From contig JBLWSY010000011.1 of the NCBI GenBank assembly GCA_048270425.1, forward strand, positions 1-64,000: DNA of 64,000 nucleotides. Direction: 5' to 3'. This document shows, piece after piece, positions 53,911-63,941 of this stretch (positions are counted from its first letter, which is position 1; each line of letters opens with the position of its first letter). The position numbers and the translations under genes were made by a program. The notes under the pieces were generated by a model that did no database searches, was not told the origin of the DNA, and saw nothing but the letters and a program-made list of their open reading frames with translations. This stretch comes from Oceanospirillum sp048270425. GTDB taxonomy: Bacteria; Pseudomonadota; Gammaproteobacteria; Pseudomonadales; Halomonadaceae.

Positions 53911-55099
53911 AGCCCCCAACTCAGCATCTGAGCAACAGCATGCAGACGTTCCGCCAAGACCGGAAACCGGTCAACCCCTTTGGCTGCTGGCGGAACTCAC
54001 CTATCGCTGCCCACTGCAATGCCCCTACTGCTCAAACCCGCTGGATTTTGAACAACGCAAACAGGAGCTGACCACAGAGCAGTGGATCTCGGTCTTTGAA
54101 CAGGCACGCAAACTGGGAGCCGCTCAGCTGGGCTTCTCAGGCGGCGAACCCCTGCTGCGTGACGACCTTGAAGAACTGATCAGTGCCGCCCGGGATCTGG
54201 GGTACTACACCAACCTGATCACCTCCGGCATGGGTCTGACCTATGAGCGCATGCAGGCCTTTAAAGAAGCTGGACTGGATCATATTCAGGTCAGCTTTCA
54301 GGCCAGCAACGCCGAGATGAACAACTACCTGTCCGGCAATCAGCGTTCCTTTGATGAGAAGCTGGAAGTGGCCCGCACGGTAAAAGCTCTGGGTTATCCC
54401 ATGGTGTTCAACTGTGTGATTCATCGGGAAAACATCGACCAGATCGACAAGATCATCGAGCTATCTATCGAGCTGGAATCCGATTATGTGGAACTGGCTA
54501 CCTCGCAATATTACGGCTGGGCACTAAAAAACCGGGATCACCTGCTGCCGTCCAAGGCGCAACTGGTAGCCGCAGAGGCGACCACCAATCGCTATCGGGA
54601 ACAGATCAAGGATACCCACCGTACCAAGCTGATTTTTGTAGTGCCTGATTACTACGAAGAGCGACCGAAAGGCTGCATGAATGGCTGGGGTAATCTCTTC
54701 CTGACCATCACGCCTGATGGCACTGCTCTGCCTTGCCATAGTGCCCGGGAACTACCCATTGAGTTTCCGAATGTGGTGGATACTCCGGTCGAAGAGATCT
54801 GGTATCGCTCCAGGGGCTTTAACCACTATCGCGGTTACGAATGGATGAAAGAGCCTTGCCGCTCCTGTGATGAGAAAGAGCAGGATTTCGGCGGCTGTCG
54901 CTGTCAGGCTTTTGCCCTGACCGGTGATGCTGATAACGCCGATCCTGTGTGCAGCAAGTCACCACATCGTCATCTGATCACGGATGCTCAGGCCAATGCG
55001 GACAAGGCCCAACCGGCCAGTGAACCTCTGATCTACCGTAACCGGAAAAACTCGACACAGCTGATCTCGGTTCAACAGGTTGAAGCAGAGTCGGTTTAA
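53882..55099 (+). CDS. pqqE: Radical SAM PqqA peptide cyclase PqqE
   Basis: 405 residues. The radical SAM cluster motif is CPLQCPYC with Cys43, Cys47 and Cys50; the SPASM region near the C-terminus contains CMNGWG, CHSAR, CRSCDEKEQDFGGCRCQAF, which bind auxiliary iron-sulphur clusters. It forms the Glu-Tyr carbon-carbon bond in PqqA. The ATG lies within pqqD, so translation is coupled. Confidence 0.95.
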   Translation: MNCTGSILPEAPNSASEQQHADVPPRPETGQPLWLLAELTYRCPLQCPYCSNPLDFEQRKQELTTEQWISVFEQARKLGAAQLGFSGGEPLLRDDLEELISAARDLGYYTNLITSGMGLTYERMQAFKEAGLDHIQVSFQASNAEMNNYLSGNQRSFDEKLEVARTVKALGYPMVFNCVIHRENIDQIDKIIELSIELESDYVELATSQYYGWALKNRDHLLPSKAQLVAAEATTNRYREQIKDTHRTKLIFVVPDYYEERPKGCMNGWGNLFLTITPDGTALPCHSARELPIEFPNVVDTPVEEIWYRSRGFNHYRGYEWMKEPCRSCDEKEQDFGGCRCQAFALTGDADNADPVCSKSPHRHLITDAQANADKAQPASEPLIYRNRKNSTQLISVQQVEAESV

Positions 55100-55145
55100 A
55101 AAGCGTTTAAAGATGCGTCACATAACGCCAGCAAGAGGATAGTGA

Positions 55146-57437
55146 ATGGCAGCAGCGCCGGAGCAGTTAACCTATAACACGCTGACACCGGAACAGGTGG
55201 TCGCCTCTCAGGCTCAGGTCAGTTTTCCTCTGAGCACGAACTATGGCGACTTCTGGCTGCTGCACGATCCCGAAACAAGCTCGGCCACCCGCCTCTGGTG
55301 GTTGCCGGTACCTCAAACAGACGAAGAAAACCTTGATTCAGAAAGCCCCTATTCAGAAAGCATCGATTCAGTAAGCACTCAACCTCAGCCGGTTTTACCG
55401 GAAAACCACAGCCTGAGAAGCCGTGTTCATGAATATGGCGGCATGCCCTACGCACTGGGAAGCTCTTCAGCCCTTACGTCTGAAAAACCTGAACAAACAG
55501 GTGCAGTACAGCTGCTGATCTGGGTTGAGGAAGCGGATCAGCAACTGTATTACCTACCGTTTGATCCGGCTAACCCCGTGCCTGTCGATACATCCCGGCT
55601 GAATGGCTTAAGTGATTGGACAAAGGAACTATCCAACCAGAACAGATCCTTCCGTTACGGTGAACCTGTCCTGCATCCAAGCCTGCCGTGGGTTATCGCA
55701 ATTGAGGAAGAACATACTCCGGATTCGGTTATCAACCGACTGGTCGCATTTCATCTGCTAAGCCATAAGCGGAAAGTGCTGGCAGAGGGCGCTGACTTTT
55801 ACACCAGCGCAACTCTGAGCCCTGATGGCAAACAGCTTGTTTGGGTGCAATGGCATCATCCCCATCAGCCCTGGAGCGCCAGCCAGTTGGTAACGCTGAG
55901 TGACGCATTCGGTGAAGCTCTCGAAACAGATGACCTGCCGGAACATATAATCCTGCTGGATGGTGAGAAAGCCTCTTCACATTGCAGCCTGCAACAGCCC
56001 AGATTTTGCCCTAACGGCCAGCTCTACTTTCTGAGTGATCAGCAGGGTTTCTGGAGCCTTTATCGTTTTAAAGAGTATCGTTTGAAAGAGAGCAGACTTA
56101 GCTCAGACGCTCCTGACATTAACACCAACACCAACACTGACTTTTCCACTGACATCAGTATTGAAGCGGTATACACCCCACAAGCGGATTGCGGTTCTGC
56201 CCCCTGGCAGTTTGGTAACCGTCACTTTCAGTTTTATCAAACCGGCGACCAACTCAAATTGATTCTGACGCAATGCACGCAGGGATTATGGCAACTCTTA
56301 GAAGTGGCGCTTCCTGATAAGAGCCAGGATGAAGCACCGAATGCCAGACCACTACTTGCACTGCCGGATACGGAAACAGATAAACACAGTTTTTTCTCTT
56401 ACCTGAGTATCGCCCCTGAAAAACAGAATCATCTGATCTGCCTGACCGCTGGCTCTAACCGTACTCTGCATCTGGCGCGATTCGATCTGAAAAAGCAGAA
56501 TCAGGAAGATGCTGAACTCAGCCCTATCACCACCTTTGCAGAACTTGCAAATTCACCTCAACCGGAACGACTCAGCCTGAAACTGCCGGAGCATCCGGTG
56601 TACGGTATTTTCCACCCAATTCAGAAACTGCGCTCTGAATCGGATGCTAAATCAGATTCTGAAAACGAGCAGAACCCTCTGCTGATCATCACCCATGGCG
56701 GGCCGACAAGTTGCGCTTTTCCGGGACTTCAGCTGATTGTTCAGTTCTGGTGTCAGCAGGGCTTTAACGTGCTGGAGTTGGATCACAGAGGCAGCACAGG
56801 TTATGGCCGAGTCTATCGTGAACTGCTTAAGGGCGAATGGGGCGAAGCCGATCTGGAAGATGCCCGCTTATTCAGCCATTACCTACAACAGAAACGGGGT
56901 ATCTCAGCAAACAAGGTGGCGATTCGGGGGCACAGCGCGGGTGGTTATACCTGCATGCGCGCGGCTGCTCTGGGTTATTTTGATGCCGTGGTGAGCCTGT
57001 ACGGCATCAGTGATCTGGAGCGCCTTGCAGCCAGCACGCACAAGTTTGAGTCCCACTACCCTGACTGGCTGATAGCCGCTGCTGACAGCCATCAGATGCT
57101 GTATCAGCTGCGCTCGCCACGCTTTAACCTCTGCCAGCAAAACCGACATCCGGCGCTGCTTATGTTTCAGGGTGGTCAAGATAAGGTCGTTCCACCGGAT
57201 CAGAGTCTGCAGTTTAAAAGTGATTACCAGAATGTCGGCGGTTATTGCGAGCTGGTGCTTTATCCCGAAGAGGGTCACGGCTTCCGCCGGTATGAAAACC
57301 GACTGGATCAGCTGAACAAAGAACTGGCCTTTTATCGCCAACAGGGAATTTTAGCGCAGGATGCATCACTAGGTCAGAAGCAGGCTTCTGAAGTAACTTC
57401 TGACTCGTCATCCCAGTATTCTCATGCACACTTATAA
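55146..57437 (+). CDS. pqqH: PqqH-type S9 prolyl-oligopeptidase-family peptidase
   Basis: 763 residues, no signal peptide. A beta-propeller-like N-terminal part (about 1-490) is followed by an alpha/beta hydrolase domain. Catalytic Ser597 in IRGHSAGGYTCM, Asp in LMFQGGQDKVVPPDQ and His in EEGHGFRRYE form the triad. It corresponds to PA1990 (pqqH) beside pqqE in Pseudomonas and probably trims the PqqA product. Low-complexity inserts rich in Ser, Asp and Asn (about 58-75 and 320-336) are peculiar to this copy. Ribosome-binding site GAGGAT. Confidence 0.85.
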   Translation: MAAAPEQLTYNTLTPEQVVASQAQVSFPLSTNYGDFWLLHDPETSSATRLWWLPVPQTDEENLDSESPYSESIDSVSTQPQPVLPENHSLRSRVHEYGGMPYALGSSSALTSEKPEQTGAVQLLIWVEEADQQLYYLPFDPANPVPVDTSRLNGLSDWTKELSNQNRSFRYGEPVLHPSLPWVIAIEEEHTPDSVINRLVAFHLLSHKRKVLAEGADFYTSATLSPDGKQLVWVQWHHPHQPWSASQLVTLSDAFGEALETDDLPEHIILLDGEKASSHCSLQQPRFCPNGQLYFLSDQQGFWSLYRFKEYRLKESRLSSDAPDINTNTNTDFSTDISIEAVYTPQADCGSAPWQFGNRHFQFYQTGDQLKLILTQCTQGLWQLLEVALPDKSQDEAPNARPLLALPDTETDKHSFFSYLSIAPEKQNHLICLTAGSNRTLHLARFDLKKQNQEDAELSPITTFAELANSPQPERLSLKLPEHPVYGIFHPIQKLRSESDAKSDSENEQNPLLIITHGGPTSCAFPGLQLIVQFWCQQGFNVLELDHRGSTGYGRVYRELLKGEWGEADLEDARLFSHYLQQKRGISANKVAIRGHSAGGYTCMRAAALGYFDAVVSLYGISDLERLAASTHKFESHYPDWLIAAADSHQMLYQLRSPRFNLCQQNRHPALLMFQGGQDKVVPPDQSLQFKSDYQNVGGYCELVLYPEEGHGFRRYENRLDQLNKELAFYRQQGILAQDASLGQKQASEVTSDSSSQYSHAHL

Positions 57438-59397
57438 TCCCATGAACATCTGTAATCCCAGCCTTCTTCATCTGAACCCATCCGATGATGACTATTGCCG
57501 TGCCATCGTTACCATCCCGTTTGGTAGCGGACATGAACCAGAGGAATGGCCGGGGTTAGCACACCTTCTGGAGCACGCTCTATTTCTGGGTAGCCATGCG
57601 CTATTTCTGGACAGCCATGCGCTGTTTCTGGATAGCTATGCTCTGGCGGAAGGTTTATCAAAAGCCCGTTCGGGCTCAGTATCAGAACTTGCTGCCGGTG
57701 AGCTTCAGGGATTGATGGCACAAAAAGATATTCGTATTAACGCCTCAACACGGCTTGAACAAAGCTGCTATATGATCGAATGCCTGCCGGATCAGCTTGA
57801 AGAAGCCTTTACCCGGCTCTGCCAGCTGATCTACGCGCCAGTATTTTCAGCGGAACAGGTGATTTCCGAGATCAGTATTATCGACGGCGAATATCAGGCC
57901 TATTGCGAACACCCTGCTCAGCAGCTACTGAACCTGATACAGACTCAGGCTCATCCTGAACATCGCTTTTACCGCTTTCTGGCGGGTAATCGCGCAAGTT
58001 TGGGACACAATGATCCTGAGTTGCTCAAACAGCTCAACCTCTGCTTTCAGCAGGGTTATCTGCAACAGGCCACCAGTCTTTATATCGAATATCCTGAAGG
58101 TGCGGGTTTTGAAGCCCAAGGCGAGGTTCTTTACGCACGGTTAGAAGCGATTCGCCACTACGCAATCAGAAACCATAGCGAACTCAGTAAGCAGTCACTC
58201 ACTCCTAATCCTCAAGCTCTATCAGATCCGGACAAACCAGCTTCACATACTCTCTTCTGTGGCCAACAGACTTTTCTGGCTGTCACAGATCAGCCGGTCA
58301 TTCAGTGGGTATGGCCTGTCAGCAATCCGTCTATTAATGAACTGCTGTTAACATTCCGGACACTGAACCAACTGGCAAAAGCCCTGCAAATCCCCGGCGA
58401 GTACTCACTATCTTTGGCTATGCAGTGGCAACAGCAAGCGGCTCTGCTGGTTGAAACCGGTATTCCGGAATCAGCTGACACACTGGAGAAAATTCAGGTT
58501 CACGCTCAGGAGCAACTGGCACGTTTTCAGAAAAGTTTGCAACAAGGGTACGATGCCCTGATTGCGGATGCGGACAAACTCGAAAGGTTAACTGACGGCG
58601 CGTCATTTCAATCCAAAGGGCCTGCACTTCTCAGAGCCACTGAAACCGCCATTCAATATCAGTATGCCGCCCTGTTTACCGGTTTTATATGGGAAACCCA
58701 AACCGGCAGAAAAGAGATGCAGACCGAAGCAATTAAGGATTTGTTAAACGCTTTGGATCAACCACCAGCGGTTACGCTGATCAGTCATCCGGGATTCGAG
58801 CAGCTTAAACCCGATCAAGTGGGATTGGATTATCAATCCACTGCGTTTTTCCCAACCCGTTATCTGGCAGCCAATCTTTTGGCGCCAGCCGGGTCAGAGG
58901 GTTCTGCTGTCGACATTCTCACTCAGCAACTGGCCTATCCCAAAACGCCAAGCCTGATGCCTTTCAGGGCTGTTATGCAGAAGCTGGCAGAAACCAAACT
59001 TACCCAGGATCAGCATCAGATTTGCCTTCACCACACGACACAGAGAAACCATGCCGCTGTTATCTGGCGGGATATTGAAAGCCTGAATTTAAGGAATTCT
59101 TCGGAATCAAAATCTCCCGAAGAGCTTTGCAGCGAACTCTATCCGGGATTTTACCGCAAACTGAGAATCGAGCAGCGTATCGGCTATATCGTGCAGATCA
59201 TGCCTTATGCGGTTGAACGTGCAGATCAAACTGCCCAGCTAAGGGAAAGAAAACAGGGCATCGCTTTTCTGATACAAAGCGCCTCATACGCCAGCGACCA
59301 ACTGATCGAAGCACTGAATAGAGAGTTAAAGAGCATTCAACAAATGGATAAGCCTCAGTCTTTGTCAGAGCTCGACCTTCAAAAGATACCCCTTTAA
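57424..59397 (+). CDS. pqqF: PqqF-type M16 metalloprotease with tandem-repeat insertion
   Basis: 657 residues, shorter than the about 760 of Klebsiella PqqF. Zinc motif HLLEH at residues 47-51, and the third ligand Glu in EISIIDGEYQAY. It probably cleaves modified PqqA. Directly after HLLEH come three tandem copies of a seven-residue unit HALFL(G/D)S (residues 51-71), where relatives have one. The start overlaps the pqqH stop by 14 bases; an ATG six codons later is possible. C-terminal half looks less conserved, and no second active M16 domain is seen. Confidence 0.78.
   Translation: MHTYNPMNICNPSLLHLNPSDDDYCRAIVTIPFGSGHEPEEWPGLAHLLEHALFLGSHALFLDSHALFLDSYALAEGLSKARSGSVSELAAGELQGLMAQKDIRINASTRLEQSCYMIECLPDQLEEAFTRLCQLIYAPVFSAEQVISEISIIDGEYQAYCEHPAQQLLNLIQTQAHPEHRFYRFLAGNRASLGHNDPELLKQLNLCFQQGYLQQATSLYIEYPEGAGFEAQGEVLYARLEAIRHYAIRNHSELSKQSLTPNPQALSDPDKPASHTLFCGQQTFLAVTDQPVIQWVWPVSNPSINELLLTFRTLNQLAKALQIPGEYSLSLAMQWQQQAALLVETGIPESADTLEKIQVHAQEQLARFQKSLQQGYDALIADADKLERLTDGASFQSKGPALLRATETAIQYQYAALFTGFIWETQTGRKEMQTEAIKDLLNALDQPPAVTLISHPGFEQLKPDQVGLDYQSTAFFPTRYLAANLLAPAGSEGSAVDILTQQLAYPKTPSLMPFRAVMQKLAETKLTQDQHQICLHHTTQRNHAAVIWRDIESLNLRNSSESKSPEELCSELYPGFYRKLRIEQRIGYIVQIMPYAVERADQTAQLRERKQGIAFLIQSASYASDQLIEALNRELKSIQQMDKPQSLSELDLQKIPL
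57574..57636 (+). repeat. Three 21-bp tandem repeats in pqqF
   Basis: Three in-frame 21-base units encoding HALFLGS, HALFLDS and HALFLDS, starting at the second zinc-ligand His codon. Copies differ at a few third positions. Confidence 0.85.
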
Positions 59398-59621
59398 AAA
59401 AGCAAACATTTATAAAAAACTCCATTTACCTTAAAATCCCCATTTATAGTTAGGATATGACAGTATCCGGGACACTCAGGGTTATTAATCTGCTCTGACA
59501 GAAAAACCCAATTGGGCATTAGCTGCAGCTACATCGAAGCGTGACTGGCATTCTGTTTGCTATGTTAAGAAGTACAACACTCTACTGTGCAGACTATCTG
59601 CCCTGAATCGGATTCCAGTTA

Positions 59622-61595
59622 ATGAAACCTGACCGAGCTGCATTCCATCAGCCATTATCGTCGGCACCTAATCTTTATCTTATCTGGATGCTGTTAATGA
59701 GCATCCTAATGACGGCATCCCCGCAAGTTTTAGCAGAGGAAAAGCCGGTCATCGCCACTATCTTGACGACCAGCGGTGACGTTCAGGTAATTGATCTTAA
59801 TAAGAAAAGTCAGCCAGCAACTCCCGGCCAACTTTTATCTGAGGGCCAAGCGGTACGTACGGGAAGTAATGGAGAAGCGGTTCTTAAAATAAGAGATGGC
59901 AGCACCTTTGGTATTCTTCCTAAAAGCTTAGTACCGATTGATGGCCGGCTGACTCGTGAAGAAGCGGTCGGGACCGTGCTTTTTGTGCACGGTAAAACTG
60001 AAGTGACCTCTCTGGATGGAATTTACCGCCATGCGATCAAAGGCGGCAAAATATATCAGGGTGATGTCATCGAAACGGCAACAGCCAGCAGTATGCAGCT
60101 GGATATGGTTGACGGCGGTTATTTTGCGGTGCGTCCGGACAGTAAGGTCGAAATTAACGATTATGTCTACCAGCAAAAAGAGACCGATAAAGTAACCGCT
60201 ACTCTTTTACGGGGTGGTCTGCGCTCTATTACTGGGGCTGTGGGTCAAACGAACAAACGCAACTTTGCACTAAAAACACCAGTGGCCACCATTGGTATTC
60301 GCGGCACCGACCTTGAGATCTACTATCTGTCTGAACAGGATGCGGTCAGTCTTACGGAAAAAACCGGTAAAGTCACAGAAGCCGGTAGTTACCTGAAGGT
60401 AAAATCCGGTGAAGCGGTACTGAAAACCGATATTGCAGAGCAGGCCGTTAAGCCCCGGGAAATTGCCTATACCACCAGCCCTGCAGTCGCCCCGGTATTT
60501 GTTCCCGTTGAAGAAGCGAAAGAGAATACACCTCCAGTCTTTGAAGAAGAAACCTACGAAGAGCCGATTCCCGGTAAAAATATTACTGAGAAAGACGCTG
60601 CTGCAGAACAAGACACTGCTACAGCGGAGGAAGACAAGCCATCAGCCATCACATTTAAAAGCTCAGCTTTGGCCAGTCTTTCTCAAACCAGTCAGTACGT
60701 TAACGTTGACCCGGGCGATAGCGAGTTAAGCACAACAACACTACCTCTGATAGGACGAGGTCAATGGCCAAGTGACGGTGGTGACAGGGAAAACCCTGAA
60801 TCGGTTTATATCGGTATGGCCGTTGAAGGCAGCATGCATTACCAACCCTTTGAAAGCACCGAGTTTTACATCGGCGGTTTACTGGGTAAACGTTATGCCG
60901 ATGAAAACCAGGACATCAACCAGTTCTCTGTGAAAGCTGGCGCTGTGATTGATATTGGTGATGCTTTCACTCTTTCCGCCCGCTTCCGCCATCACCTGGC
61001 TGAATCAGCGGTCACTGAAGACCTTAACCTGTCGGAAACTTATCAGCAGCCAGAATCCGGCTACGAGACAGACCAGCTGGTTACCCGGGTAGATTTCCGA
61101 GTAATTCCAACACTGGATCTGTTTGCACTCTTTCATACGTCAACCATTCGATGGGATGAGCTCTATTCAGACGGCACCATGATCTATAACAGTCGTCATG
61201 AGAAAGAGTTGAACCTTCTGGAAATGGGTGGGCGCTATCAGATCACTCCAGTAATTGCGGCAACTGCAAGCCTTGTTGGAGGAGAAGCTATCACGCCATC
61301 TTATGACGGCTTTGAAGAAAAAGAGGATCTATCGGGGTTTAAACTTAAAGCTGAAGCAAGCCTGGGAGATATGAGCCTGTTTGCTTCTGTCGATCAGTAT
61401 CAAACCGAATATTCTGACGATTACTACAGCAACGAAAGCGATATTCAGGTATTGACGCTGGGAGGTACAATGAGTTTGTCGGAACAACTGGAACTGAATG
61501 CAACCAGCAGGCACATCTCCGTTGATAATAATGATGCCTATAAAGAGACTGAGCAGGCCGACCTTACTCAGATTAATCTTCGCTACACGTTCTGA
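59622..61595 (+). CDS. FecR-domain protein fused to an outer-membrane beta-barrel
   Basis: 657 residues. A long signal peptide ends about residue 39 (TASPQVLA). Two FecR-like segments follow (about 50-115 and 120-255; PGQLLSEGQAVRTGSNGEAVLKI, and later VATIGIRGTDLEIYY). An acidic Pro/Glu/Thr linker (about 285-345) leads to a ~270-residue region of alternating strands with aromatic ends, finishing INLRYTF, the C-terminal Phe typical of BamA-inserted porins. A surface beta-barrel with a periplasmic FecR arm is inferred. Function unknown; it stands alone. Confidence 0.75.
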   Translation: MKPDRAAFHQPLSSAPNLYLIWMLLMSILMTASPQVLAEEKPVIATILTTSGDVQVIDLNKKSQPATPGQLLSEGQAVRTGSNGEAVLKIRDGSTFGILPKSLVPIDGRLTREEAVGTVLFVHGKTEVTSLDGIYRHAIKGGKIYQGDVIETATASSMQLDMVDGGYFAVRPDSKVEINDYVYQQKETDKVTATLLRGGLRSITGAVGQTNKRNFALKTPVATIGIRGTDLEIYYLSEQDAVSLTEKTGKVTEAGSYLKVKSGEAVLKTDIAEQAVKPREIAYTTSPAVAPVFVPVEEAKENTPPVFEEETYEEPIPGKNITEKDAAAEQDTATAEEDKPSAITFKSSALASLSQTSQYVNVDPGDSELSTTTLPLIGRGQWPSDGGDRENPESVYIGMAVEGSMHYQPFESTEFYIGGLLGKRYADENQDINQFSVKAGAVIDIGDAFTLSARFRHHLAESAVTEDLNLSETYQQPESGYETDQLVTRVDFRVIPTLDLFALFHTSTIRWDELYSDGTMIYNSRHEKELNLLEMGGRYQITPVIAATASLVGGEAITPSYDGFEEKEDLSGFKLKAEASLGDMSLFASVDQYQTEYSDDYYSNESDIQVLTLGGTMSLSEQLELNATSRHISVDNNDAYKETEQADLTQINLRYTF

Positions 61596-61690
61596 TTAAG
61601 CTGATAAGCCACCCAATCTCAGAATGAAAGCTGCAAGCATATTCTCCGGGGGCTAAACAAGCTATCTGAACGTATCCTGAAAAACGCCCC

Positions 61691-62062
61691 TTATCGCTTG
61701 GCCAGCTCCTCCGCCAGCTGCTGACAAGCACGCGTAGGAGGAGCTCCTATCACCAGCTGCTCACAGCTCTGACTCAACATACTATCGATGCAAGCCTCGG
61801 CTCTGACCTCAATGTGCATTTCCCTAACCGGAGGCAAGTCACCTTTAATAGACTGACAAACCCCGCTCAAACTCTGCCTGAGTTCCTGCTGACTCTGTAC
61901 CGGAAGGTTGTCAGCATCCAGATGTTGCCAGGCACAACGCTCTATTCTCTGACAAAGCTGATCACTCTTGGCATCAAGCGCGGTCTCGTTCTCGGCGGCC
62001 TGCACTCTGGTCAAAGATGATGCCAGAACAGTCAACATCACCAGCAATTTGGCTATTCGCAT
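61691..62062 (-). CDS. Small exported protein with conserved-looking cysteines
   Basis: 123 residues. Signal peptide to about residue 22 (LASSLTRVQAA). The mature part has six Cys (near residues 37, 43, 69, 91, 99 and 112), spaced as in disulfide-linked helical domains (DQLCQRIERCAW, LSGVCQSIKG, EACIDSMLSQSCEQL, TRACQQLAEEL). No recognised family. Its upstream neighbour ndh is separated by a terminator. Confidence 0.6.
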   Translation of the reverse strand: MRIAKLLVMLTVLASSLTRVQAAENETALDAKSDQLCQRIERCAWQHLDADNLPVQSQQELRQSLSGVCQSIKGDLPPVREMHIEVRAEACIDSMLSQSCEQLVIGAPPTRACQQLAEELAKR

Positions 62063-62245
62063 TTTAGCTTCCCGATTATCCTTAAAACTGAAACTATCCC
62101 TGAAACCCGAACATCAGTGATCATAGTGACAGAAGCGCAGTGCCCTCAACAGTGTTTTTATGCAACAAAATTTCACAGGTATCGCAACTCTGTTTGCAAA
62201 ACTCATGTAAGGAATGGGACTCAACATAAGAAAAAGCACATATAA

Positions 62246-62274
62246 AAAATGCCAGACAAGATGCCTGGCATTTT
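62246..62274 (-). terminator. Terminator of the ndh gene
   Basis: Ten-bp stem (62246-62255 with 62265-62274), nine-base loop, and a T-run on the minus strand (plus-strand A 62244-62249), about 70 bases past the ndh stop. Confidence 0.85.
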
Positions 62275-62344
62275 GTTGGCTCCCGCTCAGCTTTTAGCAG
62301 AGAGCCTTGAAGGATATTTGTAAACGTCTTCAGGATATGGCGAT

Positions 62345-63634
62345 TTAGTGCAACTTCATCTTAGGACGCACCACCTTACCCAACTTCTCCGCCAGAATTA
62401 CCAGCATCGCTTTGGGCCAACCATGAATTGCAATCTGATGCATCCGGTAGAGCGAGATGTAAACAAAGCGCGCGATACGCCCCTCGATAAACATACTGTT
62501 ACCCGTAAGATTTCCCATCAGGCTGCCCACCGTACTGTAACGACTCAGGTTCACCAGAGAGCCGTGGTCTTTATAAACATAAGGCTTCTGCGGATCCCCC
62601 TTGGTCAGAGCGATCAGGTTAGCCAGTACGCACTCCGCCATCTGGTGTGCTGACTGCGCCCGTGGGGGCACCCAGGAGCCATCCGGTTGTTCACAGGCAC
62701 AGCAATCACCGATCACCCAGATATTGTCGAAATTTTTAGCCTGAAGTGTTGGCTGCACCAGAATCTGGTTGTTACGGTTGGTCTCAAAAATGCCTAACCG
62801 GCTCACAAAATCCGGCGCTTTCACACCTGCCGCCCAGATCATCATATCCGCCCTGATCACTTCATCTTCCGCTGTGACAAAGCCTTCATCGTTAGCGGAA
62901 GCGACACGAACTGATTCACGAACATTAACTCCCAGACGAACCAGCTCTTTGCGGGCTGACAAAGAGATGCGCTCCGGCAGTGCAGGCAGAATACGGGGGC
63001 CCGCTTCAATCAGACTGATCTTCAGCTGCTGCGCCGTCATCTGGGGCAAGCCATAAGATTTCAGCAGATCAGCAACGTGATATAGCTCTGCGGACAGCTC
63101 AACACCGGTTGCTCCACCACCGACAATAGCAATTTCCAGATTATCGGCAGAAGCTTTCTGGTTAATACGCAGGAAGTTATTGATTAGGCCGTGATGAAAA
63201 CGCTCTGCCTGCGCGTGCGAGTCGAGGAAATAACAATGCTCCGCAACACCCGGCGTGCCAAAGTCATTACTGACACTCCCAATCGCCAGTACGAGTTTAT
63301 CGTAGGCAATTTTCCGTTCCGGCAGCACCTGATCCCCTTCGCTGTCGTAAGAAGGTGCCAGAGTGATGGTTTTCGCTTCTGTATCAAGATCGCAGAACTC
63401 ACCCAGCTGGAAACTATAGCCGTGTTTGGCGGCATGAGCGTGATAAACCACACCGTCGGTACTGGTGTCGAGCGAACCGGTAGCAACTTCGTGCAGCAGG
63501 GGTTTCCAGATATGAGTCCGGTTTTTATCTACCAGGGTAATATTCGCTTTGCCTTTGCGGCCAAAACGACGTCCTAATTGGGTGGCCAGTTCAAGCCCAC
63601 CGGCTCCACCCCCTATAATGACGATCTGTTCCAT
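62345..63634 (-). CDS. ndh: Type II NADH:quinone oxidoreductase Ndh
   Basis: 429 residues, the usual size of single-subunit NDH-2. FAD-binding motif IVIIGGGAGGLELATQLG at the N-terminus, NADH-binding motif IAIVGGGATGVELSAELY about residue 168, and the MIWAAGVKAPDF and IWVIGDCCACEQPDG (FAD) motifs. It oxidises NADH and reduces quinone at the inner face of the membrane without pumping protons; an amphipathic C-terminal region (RFVYISLYRMHQIAIHG) anchors it. Confidence 0.93.
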   Translation of the reverse strand: MEQIVIIGGGAGGLELATQLGRRFGRKGKANITLVDKNRTHIWKPLLHEVATGSLDTSTDGVVYHAHAAKHGYSFQLGEFCDLDTEAKTITLAPSYDSEGDQVLPERKIAYDKLVLAIGSVSNDFGTPGVAEHCYFLDSHAQAERFHHGLINNFLRINQKASADNLEIAIVGGGATGVELSAELYHVADLLKSYGLPQMTAQQLKISLIEAGPRILPALPERISLSARKELVRLGVNVRESVRVASANDEGFVTAEDEVIRADMMIWAAGVKAPDFVSRLGIFETNRNNQILVQPTLQAKNFDNIWVIGDCCACEQPDGSWVPPRAQSAHQMAECVLANLIALTKGDPQKPYVYKDHGSLVNLSRYSTVGSLMGNLTGNSMFIEGRIARFVYISLYRMHQIAIHGWPKAMLVILAEKLGKVVRPKMKLH

Positions 63635-63941
63635 GTTTTTTCCTTACTAATGATATGGGACTAAACCCTGCAGAATCAGGTTATTCAGTCCCATGCCATC
63701 AACAGAAAAGACAGCTGACTTCATTTAGTGTCCAACCAAAGCCAGTGTCATACCATCCTGCCAGAGAAGGTAAAAATCAACTAAAAACTGAACTTTAGTC
63801 GTAATTAGCGATCAGTTGCTGATCGCTTTAAGGTTGAATCATTCTGATACCGCACTGCACTTATATATGCAGGTTAAGAGGCTATAATAGCGCCCGTCTT
63901 TACTTAGCAAGTGATACCTTTAACCGGATTCTCATAGCCCT
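63635..63941. promoter_or_regulatory. Control region between ndh and the edge gene
   Basis: About 300 gene-free bases. A perfect palindrome AGCGATCAG-TTG-CTGATCGCT lies at 63807-63827; it has no long T-run and could be an operator. A TATAAT box at 63883-63888 is well placed for the gene starting at 63942, with only a poor -35 region. Confidence 0.5.
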
